This document shows, piece by piece, positions 22,289-30,939 of a DNA stretch of 64,000 nt. A program made the position numbers and the translations under genes. The notes under the pieces are model-generated. The model saw only the letters and a list, made by a program, of their open reading frames with translations. It did not search any database and was not told where the DNA came from. The DNA is from Streptomyces flavidovirens DSM 40150 (GTDB lineage: Bacteria; Actinomycetota; Actinomycetes; Streptomycetales; Streptomycetaceae). The DNA is taken from positions 91,105 to 155,104 of the forward strand of contig NZ_KE386847.1 in assembly GCF_000429085.1 (NCBI RefSeq), in the 5' to 3' direction. Numbering within the stretch: the first letter of the stretch is position 1; each line of letters opens with the position of its first letter.

Positions 22289-23683
22289 ATGAAGGCCCAT
22301 GACGCCATGTACATCGGCGGCCAGTGGCGGCCCGCCGCCGGCCGGGACACGATCGCGGTCGTGAACCCGGCCGACGAGCAGGTCATCGGCCACGTTCCGG
22401 CCGGTACCGCCGAGGACGTCGACGCGGCGGTACGGGCCGCACGCGACGCCTTCGCCGGCTGGGCCGCCACCCCGCCCGCCGAGCGCGCCGCGAAGATCGC
22501 CGCACTGCGCGACGTACTGGTGGCCCGCAAGGACGAGATCGCGGAGACCGTGACCGCCGAGCTGGGCTCGCCCCCGCCCTTCTCGCAGATGGTGCACGCC
22601 GGTGTGCCGATCGCGGTCGCCGGGTCATACGCCGAGCTGGCGGCGACGTACTCCTTTGAAGCCAAGGTCGGGAACTCCACCGTGCTCCTGGAGCCGGTCG
22701 GCGTGGTCGGCGCGATCACGCCGTGGAACTACCCGCTGCACCAGATCGTCGCCAAGGTGGCCCCCGCACTCGCCGCCGGATGCACGGTCGTCCTCAAGCC
22801 CGCCGAGGACACGCCGCTGACCGCTCAGCTCTTCGCGGAGGCCGTGGAAGAGGCCGGCATCCCGGCCGGGGTCTTCAACCTCGTCACAGGCCTCGGCCCG
22901 GTCGCGGGTCAGGCCCTCGCGGAGCACGAGGGCGTTGACCTGGTGTCCTTCACCGGGTCCACCGCCGTGGGCAAGCAGATCGGCGCGACGGCGGGCGCGG
23001 CCGTCAAGCGGGTGGCGCTGGAGCTGGGCGGCAAGTCGGCCAACGTCATCCTGCCGAGCGCCGACCTGGCCAAGGCGGTCGGTGCTGGCATCGCCAACGT
23101 CATGGCCAACTCCGGGCAGACGTGCAGCGCCTGGACGCGGATGCTCGTACACGAGGACCAGTACGACGAGGCGGTGGCCATCGCCGCGACCGCTGTGGCG
23201 AAGTACAGCGTCGGTGACCGTGTCGGCCCGCTGGTCAACGCCAAGCAGCAGGCGCGCGTGCGCGGTTACATCGAGAAGGGCATCGAAGAAGGCGCGCGCG
23301 TCGTCGCGGGCGGGCCGGAAGTCCCGCTCGACACGGGCTACTACGTCGCCCCGACCGTCTTCGCGGACGTCACCCCGGACATGACCATCGCGCAGGAGGA
23401 GATCTTCGGCCCGGTCGTCTCCATCCTGAAGTACGCCGACGAGGCCCAGGCGCTGCGCATCGCCAACGGCACCGTCTACGGGCTCGCGGGCGCCGTCTGG
23501 GCGGCGGACGAGGCGGAGGCCGTGGCCTTCGCGCGCCGCATGGACACCGGGCAGGTCGACATCAACGGCGGCCGCTTCAACCCGCTCGCTCCGTTCGGCG
23601 GCTACAAGCAGTCGGGCGTCGGGCGCGAGCTGGGGGCGCACGGCCTCTCCGAGTACCTCCAGACCAAGTCCCTCCAGTTCTGA
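22289..23683 (+). CDS. NAD(P)-dependent aldehyde dehydrogenase
   Basis: A 464-residue ALDH-superfamily enzyme oxidising an aldehyde to a carboxylic acid. Catalytic residues are visible: Asn147 in ITPWNYP, Glu245 in LELGGKS and Cys279 in SGQTCSAWTR. Length and motifs are normal. GGAGG lies about 8 bases before the ATG. The zinc alcohol dehydrogenase gene starts 19 bp downstream, so the pair can take an alcohol through an aldehyde to the acid. The palindrome at 22214 suggests control by the TetR encoded at 27319-27984. Substrate unknown. Confidence 0.94.
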   Translation: MKAHDAMYIGGQWRPAAGRDTIAVVNPADEQVIGHVPAGTAEDVDAAVRAARDAFAGWAATPPAERAAKIAALRDVLVARKDEIAETVTAELGSPPPFSQMVHAGVPIAVAGSYAELAATYSFEAKVGNSTVLLEPVGVVGAITPWNYPLHQIVAKVAPALAAGCTVVLKPAEDTPLTAQLFAEAVEEAGIPAGVFNLVTGLGPVAGQALAEHEGVDLVSFTGSTAVGKQIGATAGAAVKRVALELGGKSANVILPSADLAKAVGAGIANVMANSGQTCSAWTRMLVHEDQYDEAVAIAATAVAKYSVGDRVGPLVNAKQQARVRGYIEKGIEEGARVVAGGPEVPLDTGYYVAPTVFADVTPDMTIAQEEIFGPVVSILKYADEAQALRIANGTVYGLAGAVWAADEAEAVAFARRMDTGQVDINGGRFNPLAPFGGYKQSGVGRELGAHGLSEYLQTKSLQF

Positions 23684-23702
23684 TCCGGGAGCAACGCACA
23701 CC

Positions 23703-24797
23703 ATGGCCCGCACCCGTGTCCGCGCCGCCGTCCTGTCCGCCGTCGGTGCCCCACTGGAGATCACCGGCATCGACCTTCCGGCCACCGGCCCTGGCCGGGT
23801 GAGGGTCCGTCTCGCCGCCGCCGGGGTCTGTCACTCCGACCTCTCCCTCTCCAACGGCACCATGCGCGTGCCGGTACCCGCTGTACTCGGCCACGAGGGC
23901 GCGGGCACCGTCGTCTCCGTGGGGGAGGGCGTCACCCATGTCGCCCTCGGTGACCCCGTCGTCCTCAACTGGGCGCCCTCCTGCGGCGATTGCCACCACT
24001 GTGGCCTCGGTGAGGTGTGGCTGTGCGCCAACGCCCTGTCCGGCGCGGGTGATGTGTACGCCCGTACCGCCGACGGCACCGACCTCCATCCGGGTCTGAA
24101 CGTCGCGGCGTTCGCGGAGGAGACCGTCGTCGCCGCGAACTGTGTCCTGCCGGTCCCGGACGGCATCCCGCTCACCGACGCGGCTCTCCTCGGCTGCGCG
24201 GTCCTCACCGGTTACGGGGCCGTCCACCACAGCGCACGGGTCCGTGCGGGCGAGTCGGTGGCGGTCTTCGGAGTCGGCGGGGTCGGACTCGCCGTCCTCC
24301 AGTCGGCACGTATCGCGGGTGCGGGACAGATCGTCGCCGTCGACGTCTCGCCGGAGAAGGAGGAGCTGGCGCGGGCCGCCGGGGCCACCGACTTCGTCAT
24401 CGCTTCGCAGACCACCGCGAAGGAGATCCGCAAGCTGACCGGCGCCGCGCAGGGTGTCGACGTCGCGATCGAGTGCGTGGGCCGGGCCGTGACGATCCGT
24501 ACGGCCTGGGACTCGACCCGGCGCGGCGGCCGCACCACGGTCGTCGGTATCGGCGGCAAGGACCAGCAGGTCACCTTCAACGCCCTGGAGATCTTCCACT
24601 TCGGCCGTACGCTCTCGGGCTGCGTCTACGGAAACTCCGACCCGGCGCGCGACCTGCCCGTACTCGCCGAGCACATCCGCGCCGGCCGCCTCGATCTGGG
24701 CAGCATGGTCACCGAGAGGATCGGCCTCGACGGCATCCCCGCCGCCTTCGACAACATGCTGGCGGGCAAGGGCGGCCGGGCTTTGGTCGTCTTCTAG
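23703..24797 (+). CDS. Zinc-dependent alcohol dehydrogenase (MDR family)
   Basis: A 364-residue medium-chain dehydrogenase. Catalytic-zinc ligands Cys43 (AGVCHSD) and His64/Glu65 (GHEGAG) are present, as is the structural-zinc set Cys94, Cys97, Cys100 and Cys108. The Rossmann motif GVGGVG lies in the second half. Its layout resembles the mycothiol-type enzyme encoded at 62238, but the two differ in most loop sequences, so it should be treated as a general alcohol dehydrogenase. Co-transcribed with the upstream aldehyde dehydrogenase; a strong hairpin at 24819 ends the operon. Confidence 0.93.
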   Translation: MARTRVRAAVLSAVGAPLEITGIDLPATGPGRVRVRLAAAGVCHSDLSLSNGTMRVPVPAVLGHEGAGTVVSVGEGVTHVALGDPVVLNWAPSCGDCHHCGLGEVWLCANALSGAGDVYARTADGTDLHPGLNVAAFAEETVVAANCVLPVPDGIPLTDAALLGCAVLTGYGAVHHSARVRAGESVAVFGVGGVGLAVLQSARIAGAGQIVAVDVSPEKEELARAAGATDFVIASQTTAKEIRKLTGAAQGVDVAIECVGRAVTIRTAWDSTRRGGRTTVVGIGGKDQQVTFNALEIFHFGRTLSGCVYGNSDPARDLPVLAEHIRAGRLDLGSMVTERIGLDGIPAAFDNMLAGKGGRALVVF

Positions 24798-24818
24798 AAC
24801 CCGGCCGCACCCATTCCA

Positions 24819-24850
24819 GCACCCCGGTCGCCGCTGCGCGGCCGGGGTGC
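24819..24850 (+). terminator. Hairpin terminator of the ALDH-ADH operon
   Basis: GCACCCCGG (24819-24827) pairs with CCGGGGTGC (24842-24850) around a 14-base loop, 22 bp after the stop. There is no U-tract, as is common in Streptomyces. Confidence 0.75.
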
Positions 24851-24925
24851 TCGCGCTGCCCGCACGCGACAGCGGTACGGGCGCAGGCGGCGGCGGAAAG
24901 TCCCGGTGCCAGACCCGTTGACCTC

Positions 24926-24945
24926 CGTACCATCCGGTCGGTACG
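24926..24945. promoter_or_regulatory. TetR-type palindrome upstream of the MHS transporter
   Basis: Matches CATACCGACCGGTCGGTATG at 16 of 20 positions, and its own outer arms CCGTACC and GGTACGG (24925-24931, 24940-24946) are perfect inverses. It lies 75 bp upstream of the transporter start, at promoter distance. Confidence 0.5.
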
Positions 24946-25019
24946 GTCCCGGCACGTCTCGGAGCCACCCCCTTGCTTGTCCCCCTCTTCCGCCCCGCAC
25001 CCACCGGAGTGTGCACCGC

Positions 25020-26381
25020 ATGGACACGGCATCTTCCCCGCTCACGGGCACCACGGCAGCCGCACCGGACGACCGGAACCGGCGCAAGGTGGCCACCGCC
25101 GCCGCGCTCGCCTCGGCCGTCGAGTGGTACGACTACTTCGTCTTCGGCATCGCCGCGGCCCTCGTCCTCGGCGACCTGTACTTTCCGTCCGGCAGCTCGT
25201 CGGCCGGTGTACTCGCCGCCTTCGCCACCTTCGCCGTCGGTTTCCTCGCCCGCCCCGTCGGCGGCGTCATCGCCGGTCACTTCGGTGACAAGCACGGCCG
25301 CAAGCCGATGCTGGTCCTGGCCCTGACGATGATGGGCCTGGCCACCACCGGCATCGGCCTCCTGCCGACGTACGAGACCATCGGCATCGCCGCACCCGTC
25401 CTGCTCGTCCTGTTCCGCGTCCTCCAGGGCATCGCTGTCGGCGCCCAGTGGGGCGGGGCGATGCTGATGGCCACGGAGTACGCCCCCGAGGGCAAGCGCG
25501 GTCTGTACGGCAGCCTGGTGCAGCTCGGGGTCCCCATCGGGGTCGTCACGGCGAACACCGTCTTCCTCGTCGCGGGCGCCACGACCAGCGAGAGCGCGTT
25601 CGCGTCGTGGGGGTGGAGGGTGCCGTTCTTCGTCGGCGTGCTGGTGCTCGTACTCGCCTGGTACATCCACACGCGGGTCGAGGAGACACCGGCGTTCCGC
25701 GAGGCGGAGCGTGCGCTGGCCGAGCAGGAGAAGGGCGCGGCGCGCTCTCCGCTGCGGACGATCCTGACCAAGCACCTCGGCACGGTCTTCCTGGCGGGCG
25801 GATCGTTCGCGGTCAACACCGCCACCTTCTACATCATCATCACCGGGGTCCTGGACTACGCGACCCGCGAACTGGAGATGGAGCGCAGCGCGGTCCTCAC
25901 CGTCTCGCTGTGCGTCAGCCTGACCCAACTGGCTTTGATTCCCGCGTCGGCGGCCCTCTCCGACCGCATCGGCCGGCTGCGGATCTACGCCCTGGGCGCG
26001 GTGGGGCTGCTGGTGTGGGCCGTCCCGCTGTTCCTGCTGATCGACACGAAGTCGCTGCTGTGGCTGGCGGTCGGGACGTTCGTGACGAGCTGCTTCCTCA
26101 GCATCATGTACGGGCCGCAGGCGGCGCTCTTCGCCGAGCTGTTCACGGCGGAGATGCGCTACACGGGGGCGTCGCTGGGGTACCAGATCGCGGCGGTGTT
26201 CGGGGGCGGGCTCGCGCCGTTCATGATGGTGCTCCTGCTGGAGGCCACCGGTACGTCGATGGCGGTATCGGCGTACATCATCGGTCTGGCCGTCATCGCC
26301 CTGATCTCGATCAAGATCCTCGCGAACCGGGCGGCGGCGAAGGCCGCTCCGGCCGAGGCGGCGCACGCCGAGGCGGGTTAG
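25020..26381 (+). CDS. MHS-family metabolite:proton symporter (ShiA/ProP-like)
   Basis: A 453-residue importer of the metabolite:H+ symporter branch of the MFS, with about 12 helices. Landmarks are the opening VEWYDYFVFGIAAALV, the loop GHFGDKHGRKPMLV after helix 2, and RVLQGIAVGAQWGGAMLMATEY. Members take up shikimate, alpha-ketoglutarate, dicarboxylates or aromatic acids. Start at the ATG at 25020; an earlier in-frame extension to 24906 lacks coding character and runs through the terminator/operator region. Probably monocistronic, ending at a GC palindrome against the convergent PEP-mutase gene. Confidence 0.9.
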   Translation: MDTASSPLTGTTAAAPDDRNRRKVATAAALASAVEWYDYFVFGIAAALVLGDLYFPSGSSSAGVLAAFATFAVGFLARPVGGVIAGHFGDKHGRKPMLVLALTMMGLATTGIGLLPTYETIGIAAPVLLVLFRVLQGIAVGAQWGGAMLMATEYAPEGKRGLYGSLVQLGVPIGVVTANTVFLVAGATTSESAFASWGWRVPFFVGVLVLVLAWYIHTRVEETPAFREAERALAEQEKGAARSPLRTILTKHLGTVFLAGGSFAVNTATFYIIITGVLDYATRELEMERSAVLTVSLCVSLTQLALIPASAALSDRIGRLRIYALGAVGLLVWAVPLFLLIDTKSLLWLAVGTFVTSCFLSIMYGPQAALFAELFTAEMRYTGASLGYQIAAVFGGGLAPFMMVLLLEATGTSMAVSAYIIGLAVIALISIKILANRAAAKAAPAEAAHAEAG

Positions 26382-26396
26382 GGCCCGGCCGGGCCC
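26381..26396. terminator. Perfect GC palindrome between convergent genes
   Basis: GGGCCCGGCCGGGCCC starts at the last base of the MHS transporter stop codon. Further GGGCCC words follow up to about 26462. This could serve as a bidirectional terminator for the transporter and the PEP-mutase gene. Confidence 0.5.
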
Positions 26397-26478
26397 GCCT
26401 CGGGCCTTCCCTCGTCCCCCGTCGTGAGTCCGGGCCCCGGTGCTGCCGCGCCGGGCCCCGGACCCGTGTCCGCAGGCC

Positions 26479-27273
26479 CTACATCCGGTACACGTCCGCC
26501 CAGCCGTCGGCCACCGCGTACGCCACCACGCCCCCGGCGTCCACGTGCACCTCGCTCCGGGCCACCGCACCGGCCACGTCCACCGCATGCTGAACAGCCG
26601 CCCGGAACAGGAGCGACCCCGTGCTCACCCTGGCCACGCCCAGCTCCGCCAGACGCGCGACCGTCAGCCGGCCCGGTGCGTACAGGATGTTGAGCGGCGC
26701 CTCGTACTCGGCCGTCAGGGCGGCGATGACCGACTCGTCCTGGAGCCCCGGTACGAACAGGCCGTCCGCGCCCGCCTCCTGATAGGCGGACAGCCGCCGC
26801 GCCGTCTCGCCCGCCTGGCCGGGCAGCCAGTACGTATCCGTGCGCGCGTTGACGAACAGGGCCGGCGCCGCCTCCTTCACCGCACTGATCAGCTCCCGCT
26901 GGAAGGCGAGCGGGGCGAGGGTGCCGTCCGGACGGCCGTCCTCGATGTTCACCCCGGCCACCCCCGCCCGTACGAGATCCGCCGCCAACTCCGCGACCCC
27001 GGCCGGGTCAGCGCCGAAGCCGCCCTCGATGTCGACGGTGACCGGCACCGGCAGCCGTGCGAGGCGATGCCCGAGGTGGAGCGTCTCCTCGCGTGTCGTG
27101 CCGGTCGCGTCCGGTTTGCCGGCGGCCGACGCGACCCCGAGGCTGGTCGTTCCGATCGCCTCGAAACCGGCTTCGGCGAGCGCGGCGGCCGAGGCGTGGT
27201 CCCAGGCGTTGGGGAGGACGAGGGGGACACCGGGGCGGTGGTGCAGAGCGCGGAACGCGTCGTAAGGGTTCAT
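26479..27273 (-). CDS. Isocitrate lyase/PEP mutase superfamily protein
   Basis: A 264-residue TIM-barrel enzyme. It has the Mg-binding strand PVTVDIEGGFG, then AGVNIEDG and VNARTD, all of which fit the PEP-mutase/isocitrate-lyase superfamily. It lacks the KKCGH loop of isocitrate and methylisocitrate lyases, so it is more likely an oxaloacetate decarboxylase-, phosphonopyruvate- or carboxyphosphonoenolpyruvate-type member, or a lyase for a different 2-hydroxy acid. It lies 45 bp downstream of the TetR gene on the same strand, probably in one operon. Reaction undetermined. Confidence 0.85.
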   Translation of the reverse strand: MNPYDAFRALHHRPGVPLVLPNAWDHASAAALAEAGFEAIGTTSLGVASAAGKPDATGTTREETLHLGHRLARLPVPVTVDIEGGFGADPAGVAELAADLVRAGVAGVNIEDGRPDGTLAPLAFQRELISAVKEAAPALFVNARTDTYWLPGQAGETARRLSAYQEAGADGLFVPGLQDESVIAALTAEYEAPLNILYAPGRLTVARLAELGVARVSTGSLLFRAAVQHAVDVAGAVARSEVHVDAGGVVAYAVADGWADVYRM

Positions 27274-27318
27274 GGGGCAGCTTCCTCCAGGGGTACGTCG
27301 CGTACGGGCCAGGATGCG

Positions 27319-27984
27319 TCAGTGACCCTTCGGCGGCTGCCGAACCGTCCCCAACTGCTCGTACTGCGACGCCAGGCCGTCGATCAGCGCCCGCAGCCCC
27401 GTCTCGAACGCGCCCTCGTCGACCTTCTGCCGCCGCTGCGCGAGCAGATGCGCCTGGCCGAGGTGCGGATAGTCCGCCGGGTCGTACGCCGTCTCGTCGT
27501 CGACGAACCCGCTCGCGAACGAGCCCAGCGCCGAGCCGGTGATGAAGTACCGCATCAGCGCACCGATGTACGTCGCCTGGGCGGGCGGCCACCCCGCCCT
27601 GACCATCGCCCCGAACACGGCGTCGGCGACCCGCAGGCCCGCCGGGCGCCGCCCCGGCCCGCGGGCCAGCACCGGAACGATGTTGGGGTGCTCGGTGAGC
27701 GCCGCGCGGTAGGAGACGGCGTAGTCGTGCAGCGCCGTCCGCCAGTCGCGGCTGTCCGCCGGGTCGAACATCGACAGGTCGACCTTGGCGCTCACCCCGT
27801 CGGCGACCGCGTCGAGGATCTCGTCCTTGTTGTGGAAGTGGTTGTAGAGCGACGGCCCGCTGACCCCGAGTTCGGCCGCGAGCCGGCGCGTGGACACCGC
27901 GTCGAGACCCTCCGCGTCCACGAGCGCACCCGCCGCGGCCACGATGCGGTCACGGCTGAGGAGGGGCTTGCGCGGTCGTGCCAT
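27319..27984 (-). CDS. TetR-family regulator of the ALDH/ACAD/PEPM genes
   Basis: A 221-residue TetR protein. The HTH (about residues 10-60) reads RIVAAAGALVDAEGLDAVST, then VSGPSLYNHFHNKDEILDAV. The rest is helical. It is divergent from the acyl-CoA dehydrogenase gene, and a 19-bp palindrome lies in the gap 28 bp upstream of its start; a near copy sits in front of the aldehyde dehydrogenase operon 5 kb away. The simplest reading is a local repressor of its own operon, the acyl-CoA dehydrogenase and the ALDH-ADH pair. No clear ribosome site; start 27984 or 27993. Confidence 0.87.
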   Translation of the reverse strand: MARPRKPLLSRDRIVAAAGALVDAEGLDAVSTRRLAAELGVSGPSLYNHFHNKDEILDAVADGVSAKVDLSMFDPADSRDWRTALHDYAVSYRAALTEHPNIVPVLARGPGRRPAGLRVADAVFGAMVRAGWPPAQATYIGALMRYFITGSALGSFASGFVDDETAYDPADYPHLGQAHLLAQRRQKVDEGAFETGLRALIDGLASQYEQLGTVRQPPKGH

Positions 27985-28011
27985 GCGGCACATAGTAGGC
28001 CGTGCGACAAG

Positions 28012-28030
28012 AAACTAGCAGTGCTAATTA
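28012..28030. promoter_or_regulatory. Operator-like palindrome between TetR and ACAD genes
   Basis: AAACTAGCAGTGCTAATTA fits AAACTAGC-AGT-GCTAGTTT with two arm mismatches. It lies 28 bp from both start codons, in the divergent gap between the TetR gene (ends 27984) and the dehydrogenase gene (starts 28058). The companion site is at 22214-22232. Confidence 0.75.
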
Positions 28031-28057
28031 AAAGCGGATCAAAGGTGGGGTGCCGGG

Positions 28058-29209
28058 ATGAATCTGGAGCTCAGCGAAGAGCAGACCGCCGTGCGGCAGC
28101 TCGCCAAGGACTTCACCGACCGCGAGATCACTCCGCACGTCGTCGAGTGGGACCGGGCCGAGAGCGTCGACCGGTCCATCGTGCGCAAGCTCGGCGCGCT
28201 CGGGTTCCTCGGTCTGACGATCCCCGAGGAGTACGGCGGCTCCGGCGGCGACCACCTCGCGTACTGCCTCGTCACGGAGGAACTCGGCCGCGGCGACTCC
28301 TCGGTGCGCGGCATCGTGTCCGTATCGCTGGGCCTGGTCGCCAAGACCGTCGCGCACTGGGGCACCGAGGAGCAGAAGCGGCGGTGGCTGCCCGGCCTCA
28401 CCTCCGGCGAGCTGGTCGGCTGCTTCGGGCTCACCGAGCCCGGCACCGGCTCCGACGCCGGCAACCTCACCACCCGCGCCGTGCGCGCCGGCGACGACTA
28501 CATCATCAACGGCTCCAAGATGTTCATCACCAACGGCACCTGGGCCGACGTCGTGCTGCTCTTCGCCCGCTCCACCGACGCGCCGGGCCACCGGGGCGTC
28601 TCCGCGTTCCTGGTGCCCACCGACACCCCCGGCCTCACCCGCCGCGAGATCCACGGCAAGCTCGGCCTGCGCGGCCAGGCCACCGCGGAGCTTTTCCTGG
28701 AGGACGTACGGGTCCCCGCCTCCGCGATGATCGCAAGCGAGGGCAAGGGTTTCTCGGTCGCCATGTCGGCGCTCGCCAAGGGCCGTATGTCGGTCGCGGC
28801 GGGCTGTGTGGGCATCGCGCAGGCCGCCCTGGACTCGGCCGTGAAGTACGCGACCGAGCGCGAGCAGTTCGGCAGGACCATCGCGCACCACCAGCTCGTA
28901 CAGGAACTGATCACCGACATCGCGGTGGACGTGGACGCCGCCCGCCTGCTGACCTGGCGCGTCGCCGATCTGATCGACCGCGGTCAGCCGTTCGTCACCG
29001 AAGCGTCCAAGGCGAAGCTCTTCGCCTCCGAGGCCGCCGTACGCGCCGCGAACAACGCCCTCCAGGTCTTCGGCGGCTACGGCTACATCGACGAGTACCC
29101 GGCGGGCAAGCTGCTGCGCGACGCCCGCGTGATGACACTGTACGAAGGCACCAGCCAGATCCAGAAGCTCGTCATCGGCCGTGCGCTGACCGGGGTATCG
29201 GCGTTCTGA
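28058..29209 (+). CDS. Acyl-CoA dehydrogenase
   Basis: A 383-residue flavoenzyme that makes the alpha,beta-double bond in an acyl-CoA. It has the FAD motifs CFGLTEPGTGSDAGNL and FITNG, the C-terminal QVFGGYGYIDEYPAGKLLRD, and Glu363 in TLYEGTSQIQ as catalytic base. Length is standard for short/branched-chain acyl-CoA dehydrogenases. Transcribed divergently from the TetR gene, with the palindrome in the gap. A YiaA/B-like gene follows 73 bp downstream. Chain specificity cannot be read from sequence. Confidence 0.95.
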   Translation: MNLELSEEQTAVRQLAKDFTDREITPHVVEWDRAESVDRSIVRKLGALGFLGLTIPEEYGGSGGDHLAYCLVTEELGRGDSSVRGIVSVSLGLVAKTVAHWGTEEQKRRWLPGLTSGELVGCFGLTEPGTGSDAGNLTTRAVRAGDDYIINGSKMFITNGTWADVVLLFARSTDAPGHRGVSAFLVPTDTPGLTRREIHGKLGLRGQATAELFLEDVRVPASAMIASEGKGFSVAMSALAKGRMSVAAGCVGIAQAALDSAVKYATEREQFGRTIAHHQLVQELITDIAVDVDAARLLTWRVADLIDRGQPFVTEASKAKLFASEAAVRAANNALQVFGGYGYIDEYPAGKLLRDARVMTLYEGTSQIQKLVIGRALTGVSAF

Positions 29210-29282
29210 TGCGCGTTCTGAGTACCTGAGGTGAGTACGTGAGCGGATGTGACGCGCGTCGCATCCGGCCATGCTGTCGGTC

Positions 29283-29570
29283 ATGAGCGACACACCGGTA
29301 AAGCAGCAGAACACGACGGCGTACTACGGGCAGGCGGTCGCCGCCTTCGTGGTGGCGCTCGGAGCCGTGACGCTCGGCATCCTCTACATGGACGCCGACG
29401 CGTGGGTGCGGGCGTTCCTCGGTATCGGCGTCCTGTACTTGGTGACCTCGGCGTTCACCCTCGCCAAGGTGATCAGGGACCGCCAGGAGGCCGGGCAGAT
29501 CGTGAGCCGCGTCGACCAGGCCCGCCTGGAGAAGCTCCTCGCCGAGCACGACCCCTTCCAGAAGCTCTGA
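29283..29570 (+). CDS. YiaA/YiaB-like two-helix membrane protein
   Basis: A 95-residue inner-membrane protein with two helices (about 14-36 and 43-63) and a hydrophilic C-terminus. The second helix, FLGIGVLYLVTSAFTLAKVIRD, matches the YiaA/YiaB two-helix domain pattern. Function unknown in any species I know of. The ATG at 29283 is the better start, since the protein then begins MSDTPVKQQNTTAYYGQA; neither it nor 29271 has a good ribosome site, so it may be read with the upstream dehydrogenase mRNA. Confidence 0.72.
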   Translation: MSDTPVKQQNTTAYYGQAVAAFVVALGAVTLGILYMDADAWVRAFLGIGVLYLVTSAFTLAKVIRDRQEAGQIVSRVDQARLEKLLAEHDPFQKL

Positions 29571-29577
29571 GCAGACC

Positions 29578-29592
29578 CTAAGCGCTTGCTCA
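29578..29592. promoter_or_regulatory. Operator-like motif upstream of a TetR gene
   Basis: CTAAGCGCTTGCTCA is identical over all 15 bases to 30872-30886. Its AAGCGCTT core is an 8-bp palindrome. It lies 46 bp upstream of the TetR start at 29639. Confidence 0.75.
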
Positions 29593-29638
29593 CCTTCGGG
29601 GTATGGTGTTCGTTCCTGTCGGACGGAAGGGGCGAGCC

Positions 29639-30265
29639 ATGAGTGCGGCGGACGAGATGGCCGACGGCGCGGACAAGCCGTGGGGCGAGGTCAGCCCCGA
29701 GGCGGCCAGGAAGCTGCTGGTCGCCGCCGTCGAGGCGTTCGCCGAGCGCGGCTACCACGCGACGACGACCCGCGACATCGCGGGCCGCGCGGGGATGAGC
29801 CCGGCCGCGCTCTACATCCATTACAAGACGAAGGAAGAGCTGCTCCACCGGATCAGCCGCATCGGGCACGACAAGGCCCTGGAGATTCTCCAGGCCGCGG
29901 CGGAAGGCCCGGGCTCGGCCGCCGAGCGGCTCGACGGCGCCGTACGCCGCTTCGTCCGCTGGCACGCGGAACGGCACACCACCGCGCGCGTCGTCCAGTA
30001 CGAACTCGACGCGCTCAGCGACGAGCACCGCACCGAGATCGTCGAGCTGCGGCGGCGTACGGACGCCGCCGTACGCCGCATCCTGAACGACGGTGTGAAG
30101 GCGGGGGAGTTCGACGTCCCGGACGTCCCCGGCACGACGCTCGCCGTGCTGTCGCTGTGCATCGACGTGGCGCGCTGGTTCAACGCCCAGGGGCGCAGGA
30201 CGCCCGACGAGGTCGGCGAGCTGTATGCCGGCCTCGTCCTGCGGATGGTCGCCGCCCAGAAGTAG
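29639..30265 (+). CDS. TetR-family regulator, probable partner of MaoC
   Basis: A 208-residue TetR protein. The HTH (about residues 18-65) has KLLVAAVEAFAERGYHATTTR then GMSPAALYIHYKTKEELLHR. The C-terminal half includes VRWHAERHTTARVVQYELDAL, similar to regulators of fatty-acid and acyl-CoA genes. I start at 29639, where GGAAGGGGCGAGCC precedes the ATG; an in-frame ATG 12 codons earlier overlaps the promoter. The exact shared motif in front of this gene and of the MaoC gene implies self-repression plus control of MaoC, with an acyl-CoA as likely inducer. Confidence 0.87.
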   Translation: MSAADEMADGADKPWGEVSPEAARKLLVAAVEAFAERGYHATTTRDIAGRAGMSPAALYIHYKTKEELLHRISRIGHDKALEILQAAAEGPGSAAERLDGAVRRFVRWHAERHTTARVVQYELDALSDEHRTEIVELRRRTDAAVRRILNDGVKAGEFDVPDVPGTTLAVLSLCIDVARWFNAQGRRTPDEVGELYAGLVLRMVAAQK

Positions 30266-30344
30266 CGGCGGCAGCCGGGGAGCAGCCGTCCGGGCCGTCC
30301 GGGAGCGGCGGCTCGCCGGGGAGCGGCCGTCCGCGAGCGGCGGT

Positions 30345-30806
30345 TCAGAAGTAGTAGCGGGACACCGACTCCGCCACGCATGCCGGCTTGTCGCCGCCCT
30401 CGCGCTCCACCGTGACGACGGCCGTCACCTGTACGCCGCCGCCCGCCTCCGTGACCTCCTTGAGCACCGCAGTCGCGCGCACCCGCGAGGCGACCGGCAC
30501 GGGGGACGGGAAGCGCACCTTGTTGGCGCCGTAGTTGATGCCCATCTTCATGCCCTCGACCCGCATGACCTGGGGGACGAGCGCCGGCAGCAGCGACAGC
30601 GTCAGATAGCCGTGCGCGATCGTCGTCTTGAAGGGGCCCGCCGCGGCCCTCTCCGGGTCCACATGGATCCACTGGTGGTCGCCGGTCGCCTCGGCGAACA
30701 GGTCGATCCGCTTCTGGTCGACCTCAAGCCACTCGCTGTACCCCAACTGCTCACCCACCCCGGCGAGCAGTTCCCCGGCGGAAGTGAAGATCCTCGGCTC
30801 TGCCAT
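30345..30806 (-). CDS. MaoC-like (R)-specific enoyl-CoA hydratase
   Basis: A 153-residue single hot-dog-fold hydratase. The hydratase-2 motif is visible in DLFAEATGDHQWIHVDPERA with the catalytic Asp and His pair, followed by GYLTLSLLPALVPQVM. It would add water to a trans-2-enoyl-CoA, a step that pairs with the nearby acyl-CoA dehydrogenase. Start at 30806; the longer upstream frame overlaps the operator and the SoxR start. It converges on the TetR gene across a 79-bp gap that holds a direct repeat (30274-30292 and 30315-30333, 18/19 identical). Confidence 0.92.
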   Translation of the reverse strand: MAEPRIFTSAGELLAGVGEQLGYSEWLEVDQKRIDLFAEATGDHQWIHVDPERAAAGPFKTTIAHGYLTLSLLPALVPQVMRVEGMKMGINYGANKVRFPSPVPVASRVRATAVLKEVTEAGGGVQVTAVVTVEREGGDKPACVAESVSRYYF

Positions 30807-30871
30807 GTCCCGGCCCCTGCCTCTCATGCGGCTGCACATCGACGTTCCGACAGCCGGTTCCCTCAGCTTGT

Positions 30872-30886
30872 CTAAGCGCTTGCTCA
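30872..30886. promoter_or_regulatory. Operator-like motif upstream of MaoC
   Basis: CTAAGCGCTTGCTCA again, identical to 29578-29592. It lies 65 bp upstream of the MaoC start on one side and 53 bp upstream of the SoxR start on the other. Confidence 0.75.
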
Positions 30887-30939
30887 GCATGGTTCGGCTC
30901 TTGTGTTCTGTCAACGACAAGCCCAGTAGGGTTCGAGGA

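Noticed and set aside
23577..26588. 1003-codon minus-strand frame
   Set aside because: It is antisense to three well-supported genes (ALDH end, ADH, MHS transporter), and its composition is that of a mirrored GC-rich frame.
30887..30939. SoxR box upstream of soxR
   Set aside because: CTTGT...ACAAG words are present but too far apart and lacking the compact dyad expected of a SoxR site.
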